From Cryptomeria japonica (lineage: Eukaryota > Streptophyta > Pinopsida > Cupressales > Cupressaceae), in assembly GCF_030272615.1 (NCBI RefSeq), contig NC_081413.1:442267038-442331037 (forward strand): a DNA stretch of 64,000 nt. The letters run 5' to 3'. Of this stretch, positions 56,840 through 64,000 are shown piece after piece (the first letter of the stretch is position 1; each line of letters opens with the position of its first letter). The translations under genes were made by a program, and so were the position numbers. A model generated the notes under the pieces. That model did no database searches and was not told the DNA's origin. It was given only the letters and a program-made list of their open reading frames with translations.

Positions 56840-57040
56840 TATAACAAAATCTTGTTGGCCTCTGTGCTGGTATACTTCCCTTCTTCTGTGCCGGTGCCGG
56901 TGTCTTTAGTGTCGGTGTAGAGTGTGATCTGTTGATGGCGGTATAATGCCTTTGCCAGTGTCATGGGATTGCAAGGTTGCCATCAATGACAAAACCTTCA
57001 ATCACATACAATGTCTCATTGAAGTGTGCATATGCCAACA
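56826..57040 (-). repeat. second, partial copia LTR with polypurine tract
   Basis: It matches 55594-55803 with scattered changes and ends GCCAACA. The next bases on the - strand read CGAAAGGGGGAGAT, a copia polypurine tract, so this end is in the correct context for a - strand 3' LTR. Confidence 0.85.
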
Positions 57041-57112
57041 ATCTCCCCCTTTCGCATTGATGGCAACACTCATGAGAAATTTAAAAAATGATCCAAAAAT
57101 GTGAAGTCCAAA

Positions 57113-57830
57113 AATGTTCTTAGGATTTAGTCGTAGCTTGTACTATTCTAACTGATCAAAGATCATTTCCAGTATCTCTATATGTTCTTCTCTGTTGTAT
57201 GATTTTGCCAAGATGCCATCCACATAGTCTTCCATGAATGTATGCATCATGTCATGGAATATTGTTGTCATAGCTCTTTGATATGTGGCACCTACATTCT
57301 TTAGTCCAAAAGGAATGACGTTCCAACAGAAAGTACTCCACAGACATGTGAAAGTTGTCTTTTCTTGATCTTCAGGTGCTATTTTAATCTGGTTGTATCT
57401 GGAGAAACCATCCATTAGAGAAAACATGGAGTGTCCATCTGTTAAATCTACAATGATGTCAATGTTAGGCAAAGGACAGTCATCCCTTAGACATGCATTA
57501 TTAAGATCTCTGAAGTCTGTGCATACTCTGATACTTTTGTCTGGCTTTGAAACAGGAATGATGTTTGATACCCATTGAGGATATGCTATAGGTCTAATGA
57601 ATCCTACATCGAGTAATTTTTTTAGTTCTGCTTTGACCAGGAGAGCGATATGTGGATGCATCTTTCTTAATTTTTGTTTGACTAGTTTGGCTCCTAGATT
57701 GACATTTAATTGATGCATAATAAGCTCTGGATCCAATCCTGGCATGTCTACATATGACCATGCAAAATTGATTTTTTCGTCATTTAAATAATTTCGTATA
57801 TTATTTCCTTTCTTCTTCTGACAGAGAAGT
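57113..57830 (-). pseudogene. pol: Gypsy-B reverse transcriptase, N-terminal part
   Basis: - strand frame: GAKLVKQKLRKMHPHIALLV, SIRVCTDFRDLNNACLRDDC, FSLMDGFSRYNQIKIAPEDQ, IPFGLKNVGATYQRAM, and FMEDYVDGILAKS, ending YKLRLNPK at about 57117. The catalytic box YVDD is YVDG, so the second Asp is lost. The frame is open for 200 codons (57143-57745), with a TAG at the end (DQLE*YK). It continues at 55011. Confidence 0.88.
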
Positions 57831-59100
57831 CACTAGATATGGGATTTTTGGTTGCTCTGTTGTCCCAATGTTATCTCCTTTTGTTGGTTTGATCAAAATT
57901 GATGACCTTTCTTGATAGTACTCATGTAAAGTGTCAAATCTCCCATCTTCCGATGCCTCGAGGAGGTTTTCACCATTAGATGTGTCCTTTCTTTTTACTT
58001 TTTCCTGATCTAATGTTGCCAAGAAATGGTTTTCAGCATTAGACCTGATATTGTTTTCTTTATTTTCCTTTTTGCGACTAGGAGATTTGGCACCCACTTA
58101 ATTGGAAGATGTGTTGTTGAAATTTTTGGTGGAAGTTGTTGCAGGTTCAATTGCATTAAGATATATGGATATGGCATGGTCATTTGGAAAGGTATCAATG
58201 GTAGTATGTCCTTCATTTTCCCATTCAATAAGTTCAGGGTGGATTAGAGGTAAGGGATCATTAGGTTGAGATGTTTCGAGAGTATTTAGGGTCATGATTG
58301 AGTTATCAAAGTTTTCGATATATATGTCAATGTCCAGAATGGTACCCTCATTAGAATGACCTCTCACAAGAAGTTCTTGATCGTCCTCAATTAAGTCTAA
58401 GTCAACCGAATGTGATTCTAATTCCAGTGAACTAGTTCCTAATGTTTGCCCTGCATACGTGTGAACTACATTGACTCCTACATATTCTTCAAAGAAATTT
58501 TCTTCAACTGATTCTTCAGAATGATAGGAATCCCTTTCCCATTTGTTAGAATTTGTCTCACTTGCAACTTGCAATCGAAAACTTTGTTCATATAGCTTTT
58601 GATTTGTTTCTTTTGTTTGTCTTGTTATATCTTTTCTTCTTTCATATTCAACTTCTTCTAGACCGAGATTGAGTTATGTCAACTATACTATCAGTTCTCC
58701 TTGATTAGTACTAGGTTCATGCTTGTTTTGATTGAGAGTTAATGCTTCTTGGGAGGTATCATTGGTTTGTTTCTCTTGTTGATTTGAGGATTGTTTCTTT
58801 TTCTGTTTCATGTTTGTTTGTGCTCGTTGCTTTGCAGATGCTTCTTCCCTTTCAATTTCAAGTTGTTCTTGTCTATTTTCATATTCTTCTTGGTGTTGAT
58901 TAGAGAATGTGTCTTCTGGTAGAGTAATTTGTCCATACCCTAAGCCGGCTTTGTTTGTGGCCTGCTAAGTATGAGGTTGGATAGGTTCTAAAATACCTTC
59001 TTTTGTTTTTCCTATAGGACCTATTCCAGTGTATCCCATTCATTGAAGAATTTTGAATCCTTTTCCATATTTTTTTGTAGGTATTCTGACATTGTTGACC
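57831..59100 (-). pseudogene. Gypsy-B protease-RT linker with G-patch
   Basis: On the - strand the segment starts with YGKGFKILQ*MGYTGIGPIG, then KTKEGILEPI (about 58990-59090), a G-patch with one TGA. It goes on with a Gln- and Glu-rich stretch (QEEYENRQEQLEIEREEASA), an acidic region (58098-58574: DLDLIEDDQELLVRG) and a Lys-rich part (SPSRKKENKENNIRSN). It corresponds to 24202-25667 of Gypsy-A. The function of the linker is unknown. Confidence 0.75.
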
Positions 59101-59351
59101 TTTTGCTGAACTTCTTCATCTGTGTATAGCCACTATAGCACATCTTTGTCTTCTATCTCCTCTGATAAGGTTCCAACACTAATGAATGCTCTTTCAAATA
59201 TCAAAAGATATTTCACAATTGGTTGTTGTTTAGAGTTTGATGGTTTTCCAAAGGATTTAGGAGAGAGTGATAATTGTGATATTGAGTATTCTCTATTACC
59301 TTGATCTCTTAGCTACATTTTCTTTTCCATACTTGATAAAATAGAGGCAAA

Positions 59352-60230
59352 TTATTGTTCCTTGGATTGTGTGTTCAAAGATGATGCCTCCCTGTTATGA
59401 GGAACAATGACTTCTTGAGCCCTTTTTAGATTGTTGTAGTATTGAAATGGATTTGAATATGCAAATATTGTAATTTCTTGTCCATTGTAGGGAAATTTGA
59501 CACACTGATGATATGTTGATGGGACAACTTGTAAGTCATCTATCCATGGTCTCCCTAGGAGTACATTATATGATAAGTCCAAGTCTATAACTTGGCATGT
59601 TGTGTCTTTCTACAAAGGTCCCACTTTGACGGGTAGTATCATAATTCCCTTGGAGGAACGTTCTTCTTCATCATACGCTTTTATGGTGATCTTTTTTGGG
59701 GGATCAACTGCATCTTCTAAATATCCTAAGGCACAACTCCACCATCTATTAGAACACGTTTAACTCGTGCTTTGTGAATGAGGACTTCAATATGCAAAGG
59801 AGCATTGTGGGGATGTTGCAAGGACATGTCGTGTTCTTTGGTAAATGATAAGCAGTGAGGAGTTGTGAGGTGTCCCACCATGGTTTGGAATTGATCTATA
59901 TCTAGATATTTGGACACTGTTGTATCTACTAATGCTCGTTCAAGAATTTCTTTGTGTGCAGGTGAAAGCTTTAAAAGTTCTAAGATGGATATTTATGCCG
60001 GTGTTTTCTGTAATTGATCCACTAGATTGTATTGTTTGGTATTGGGTGACGTGTTTGTTGTAGGACCCGACAAAAACACTTTGGCTTTGCTTCGTGTGAT
60101 AACATGAGTGGGTTCTTGATGTTGTTGCTCTTTAACCACGATCACATTTACCACATTGTCATATGTATGAGAATAGTTTACCTTTGCTTTACCTTTACCA
60201 TTCTGCCCTGTTGATGATTCACCCTTCTCA
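59352..60230 (-). pseudogene. Gypsy-B retropepsin
   Basis: - strand: LSPAHKEILERALVDT, HIEVLIHKARVKRVLIDGGV with the active site Asp-Gly-Gly at about 59735-59760, followed by a frameshift. Then [20 protein letters not shown] and [17 protein letters not shown] at 59440-59585. The arrangement is the same as in Gypsy-A. Several stops lie between the two blocks. Confidence 0.83.
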
Positions 60231-61818
60231 TAATTAGGAAGCGGAGTTTTGAAAGTTGTGCAAGATTTGTTTGTTGTATGTTCATCCACAGTTATTATTC
60301 CTTTATCAACCAAATCTTGGATGACATGTTTTAATTGCTGACAAGCATCTATTTGGTGTGCTTTGTTTCGATGGAAATCGCAATAATGGTTGTCATTCCA
60401 CCAAGCAGGTTTTACCTTAGGTTCAAAGTTTCTTTCTTCTGGTAATGTAATCAATTTGTTTGTGATAAAAGTTTTTAATGCAGACCCAAGGGGTTCACCA
60501 ATGTTTGTAAATTGTCTTTGAAAGAAATTTTTGATGGTTTCTTTTTGGTGATTGTTGTTTTGCTAAGTTGCTGCTGAGTGATTGGATAAATTAAAAACTA
60601 GTTGCTTTGGTTTCACATTGTTGTTATCCACTATCACATCATTGACGACATTACGATTTCTATTCCAAAACTTTGGTTTATCATTGCGATTGTTTTTGTT
60701 ATTTTTTTTAGGAGGGTGAACTCCTTTGAATATTTTCAACTCACCTTTCTTTATCATGGCTTCCTCCATTCTGATTCCATTATCAATCATTTTTGCAAAA
60801 CTTTGATTTCCTTGCATTTTTGAGTAATAACTCATTTTATCATTTAAGTTGTCGATGAATATGTCCATTTTTTTATACTCTGGCACTATACAAGGATACT
60901 GCGAAGCTAACCGTCTCCATCACTATAAAAATGTCATAAAAGGCTCTCCACTCTTTTGTTTGGCATTACATAGGTCTAGCATTGTTACTTCATGCTGGAT
61001 GTTGTAAGAGTATTGTGAAACAAACTTATCCACCAATTCTGAGAATGATCTGATTCTAAGTGTAAGTTTGGAGAACCATTCCATAGCTAGTCTAGTTAAG
61101 CTTTTTGGAAATAGTCTCATCAAGTAGGTATCCTCATGTGCAAACTCCATACTCATTGTGAAAAATTCTTGTATATGATCTTGGAGGTCATTGCTTCCAT
61201 CATATTTTTTGTATCTAGGAGTTTCAAAACCTATAGGAAATGGTCTCATGTTTAGGTTTTTGTTGAATGGATAAGGACAAATTTCTTGAAGTGAGTATCT
61301 TCTAACATTTCCTCTTTGCATATCTTGAATTTGTGTTTGTAGTGTTTTTATTTGTTGTGCAAGAGTTGTGATAGGATTATCCATATGATTTGTTCTTGCA
61401 TAACCATGATTTTGCATTCTAGGAGGATCTTGATCTGTTCTTGTATCATCTCTACCTCTTCTTGTATCCTCATTGGATTGATCGTTATATAGAATTTCTA
61501 CTTCATCCCTTGTGGGAATGTAAGTTTCCTCATTGGTTTTGGTGTTACTAGGAATTGACGTGTCATTGAGTTTGAGACCAAAAATATCATCATATTGTTC
61601 GTTATTAAGGGGGGGTCATTTCTCTTTTGTGTCAATTTGTTCATATCAAAATCTTGGGGGAGTTTAGCACCAGATTTTGCTAACATTAGGAAATATTTTT
61701 CTTTTTGTCCCTCCAATATTTTCTGCATAAATTTATCGAATTGAGGATCTTTTTTGATGTCTCGGACATGTTGTTCTATTATTTCCTCTTCAACTTGTAT
61801 TTCATCTTCATGTTCCAT
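60231..61818 (-). pseudogene. gag: Gypsy-B gag
   Basis: - strand from ATG 61816-61818: an acidic N-terminus (EDEIQVEEEIIEQHVRDIKK), KYFLMLAKSGAKLPQDFDMN, a capsid region at 60923-61417 (ICPYPFNKNLNMRPFPIGFE, TYLMRLFPKSL, VTMLDLCNAKQKSGEPFMTF), a C-terminal capsid part (60563-60886) and the finger region WWNDNHYCDFHRNKAHQIDA with LKHVIQDLVDKGIIT. Two or three frameshifts and stops. It is closest, within the window, to Gypsy-A gag. It also shares its layout with the gag-protease element. Confidence 0.88.
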
Positions 61819-64000
61819 GTTTCTATAGTCTTAAGTTATTTCAAACATTTCTATTTCTATTTTTGTAGTCTTTCATCTCTAAGCCCTAGTTAGAACGGGC
61901 ATACACGTATTTTGAACATTTTGTGAGATTTAAATCTTGAGTAATGTGTCGTTAGAAGTGATCAATTATTAAGGGAATTATCTTTTCAAGTATTTGCTTG
62001 TTTGCAAGTTTTTCGATCTTAGTTTTGGAGTGCAGATTTTGTGATTTTTGATATGACCAAGTTTAATAAGAACGATATATCCTATGATAAAGAACGAGGT
62101 TATTCTGATCAAGCGTTGTAGTTTGGTGATTAAAGGATGATAGATCCTGATGAGAAACTATGTTTGAACGATCAGTTTATCAAAGACAATGTGATGTTGC
62201 ACTTTAAGGTGTTTGATCTTTAACTTGTTTGAGGTGAATACTTGAGACCTTTGTGTGTCTTGTTCTTGAATCTATTTTAACAAAAGATAACCTGATTGAA
62301 TGACCCAAGAAGATGACCTACTCTCTATGTTTGACTGTTTGAGAAATGGGTTGTTTTTGTTTTCTGATTTTGATGCAGTTTACAAGACACATTGACAAAA
62401 TGACCACGAACTCTGCTATACTAACCAAAAATGCTGACAAACTTACCAGAAACGCTACTAAACTGACCAAAAACGCTAAAAAATAGACCAGAAACACTGA
62501 CAGACTTACCAGTAAATGCTGCTAAACTAACCATAAATGCTATTCTATACACCAGAAACACTGACTTACTCACAAGGAACTCTGCTATGCAATACAGTGA
62601 CTCTAAAGTTCAAATAATGATGTGTAGACTTAGCAAATTAAGTGTTTTAACTTAGGAGATTTCAATTTTGACCCAACTTTGTGATTTTCAGACTTAGAGA
62701 ATGGATATTTAGACCTAACAAGTACAAACTAGGAGATGTAATTTTGCAACATGAACAATTTGACATGCAACTTGCAAGAGTTATTGATTAAACCAAGGGA
62801 GCTGACCTTTAAACTAATAGAGATACTATTTAGACTAAGAACTCCGCTGTTTAGACCATAAACTCTAATGTTTAGACCAGGAACTCTGTTGTTTAGACCA
62901 GAAACTCTAATGTGCTCAACCTTGGAGAGTTAATGTTGAAATATGAGAAAGTTAACATTCACACCAAGAGAGCTGACGTTTGGACTGAAAATGTGACTGT
63001 TTGGACCGTAGGTGTGATTGTTTGAACTGTAGATGCAACTGTTTGAACTGATAGTGCTAATGTTTGGACCAAAAGAGCTAATGTTTGAACTGTGAATGCA
63101 ATTGTTTGGATTGATAGATCTAATTTTTGGACCAAAAGAGCTAATGTTTGGACTCTGAATGCGACTATTTAGACCGTAGGTGCGACTGCTTTGACTGAAA
63201 GAGCTAATCTGCTATGAAACTTATGAATTTGACCATTTGAAGTTTGTTTTTTCAATGTTTGTTGTATTTCAATGGATGAGATCTTGACTTGACTTACAAA
63301 AACAAAATTCAGATTGTATTTTTTTCCCAAAGGACACATAAAGTGTATGTTCAAGAAGCTTTAAAGAAAGCCTAAGTTTTCATGGGTTTTGAACAATTAA
63401 AAATACATCAATCAGTCTATCCTAAGGAGATTGGCTTCATTATTAGTTCTTAGCCCACAAATTGGTACCCTGTCAACTCACACAGCCTTGTCACCCCCTA
63501 AAGGGTGCCTGTGTTTTTGCCTTTGTGAGAGCCAGTGAAATCCCACTATGAGCCTAGCAATAAGGTCTCAAGAGGGGAGTTCACACATATGCTCAAGAGG
63601 GACATATGGTGAGTATCTTAAGGAGAGATTCTTCCCCCTCCATGCACTAAGAATTTAATAATGTTCAGAGGTAAATCAGGTATCTTCTAATTTGCTTGGA
63701 ACTAGTAAGGGATCTGTTCAGCACGTCGGGGTATAAACTCAATTAAGAGGTCTCCTAGCCTTGAAAACCAAGGTTTGATATACTCGAAGGTACAGAGGAG
63801 AGCTATTCCCAAGCACTATTGACTTTATTTTCATCAAATCACATTTATTTTATAGTGGGTTGGAGTACTTGGTGTTAGTCATTTCCACTTGGGTCGTTCC
63901 CCTCTCACCGGCCTTAAGGGCTTTAAGAGTTATTAGCTCCTCGGGAGGGCAAGCCCGCTAAGGATATGCACTATTGAAAGCAAAGGATGAGTCTGGCTTT
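61819..64000 (-). other. Gypsy-B leader with phrase repeats and conserved block
   Basis: Non-coding. At about 62390-62590 a phrase like CTAACCAAAAATGCTGACAA and ACTTACCAGAAACGCTACTA is repeated about eight times. At 62810-63210 a related phrase (GAACTCTAATGTTTAGACC, GAGCTAATGTTTGGACC) is repeated about fifteen times, period 20-30 bp. Bases 63440-64000 contain the block shared with the LARD (33930-34239 and 42065-42260). The 5' LTR and primer-binding site lie past the window end. Confidence 0.75.

Larger units (their letters stand above)
55012..57112. mobile_element. Scrambled copia piece inside Gypsy-B RT
   Basis: The order on the + strand is LTR (55012-55803), primer-binding site, gag, then part of the same LTR (56826-57040), then a C-rich stretch that is a polypurine tract on the - strand (57041-57056). 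The LTR pieces are in - orientation (their conventional start TGTTGGCATATGC follows the polypurine tract). The primer site and gag are in + orientation and abut the wrong LTR end. So internal and terminal parts are inverted with respect to each other. Left boundary exact; right boundary approximate, and no clean target-site duplication is found. Confidence 0.75.
46989..64000 (-). mobile_element. Gypsy-B: Tat-type Ty3/gypsy on the - strand, 5' end beyond window
   Basis: Read on the - strand from 64000: leader, gag, protease (DGG), G-patch, RT, RNase H, second RNase H with YFDGS, integrase, a long 3' region with an antisense ORF on the + strand, polypurine tract, 3' LTR. Its gag and pol are homologous to Gypsy-A. 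By comparison with the LARD leader, the 5' LTR should start about 1.3 kb past the window end. The target-site duplication therefore cannot be checked. It is interrupted by a copia piece at 55012-57112 and has lost key catalytic residues (YVDG in RT, GQAK in integrase). Confidence 0.87.

Noticed and set aside
1-64000. Host protein-coding genes, tRNA or rRNA genes
   Set aside because: Every conserved coding block belongs to a retrotransposon family or a transposon-borne domain. I saw no tRNA-like or rRNA-like sequence; the short tRNA-complementary sites are primer-binding sites.

Overview
This window reads as plant nuclear DNA made entirely of nested transposable elements. I see no host gene, tRNA, rRNA or CRISPR array that I can support. 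The DNA is AT-rich, stop-ridden and arranged as retrotransposons inside retrotransposons. A gymnosperm or another large-genome seed plant is my guess, from the style of the copia LTR ends and the size of the elements; this is inference only.

Layout, outermost first. (1) Bases 1-1077 are the 3' end of a Ty1/copia element (RNase H, polypurine tract, cut LTR). (2) A Ty3/gypsy element of the Tat type with two RNase H domains ('Gypsy-A', + strand) inserted into that LTR at 1078. Its visible pieces are 1078-4337, 12175-13504, 21442-27264 and 45015-46988; its 3' end lies beyond the window. (3) Inserted into Gypsy-A are: a gag-protease-only LTR element (4338-12174, duplication AGTTC); a LINE (13505-21431, 10-bp duplication) with an extra third ORF; a large non-coding LTR element of LARD type on the - strand (27265-45014, duplication ATGAC); and a second Tat-type gypsy, 'Gypsy-B' (46989 to beyond 64000, - strand). 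(4) Inside the LARD sits a chromodomain gypsy (34240-42064). Inside the RT gene of Gypsy-B sits a scrambled copia piece (55012 to about 57112).

How the parts relate. Gypsy-A, Gypsy-B, the LARD and the gag-protease element all have LTRs that begin with a close variant of TGTAGACACCTAAAA. The LARD also shares its leader and 3' non-coding blocks with Gypsy-B and Gypsy-A. The simplest reading is one extended Tat-type family, with autonomous members (A and B, now dead) and two kinds of non-autonomous partner. The gag-protease element is the youngest datable one: its LTRs differ by about 22 substitutions in about 1.2 kb by my hand count. The chromodomain element and the LARD are nearer 6% in the short stretches I compared.

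The observations most worth a second look are: a plant-mobile-domain ORF lying antisense in the 3' region of Gypsy-B, next to a 160-bp island of about 71% GC; the gag-protease element with a repeated GGCGCC hairpin module in its LTRs and leader; the LINE's 626-codon third ORF; the LARD/Gypsy-B pairing; a strong excess of TAG among premature stops; and the copia piece whose primer-binding site abuts the wrong end of its LTR. I do not claim a wholly new system. These are specific leads, each with a check that could overturn it.
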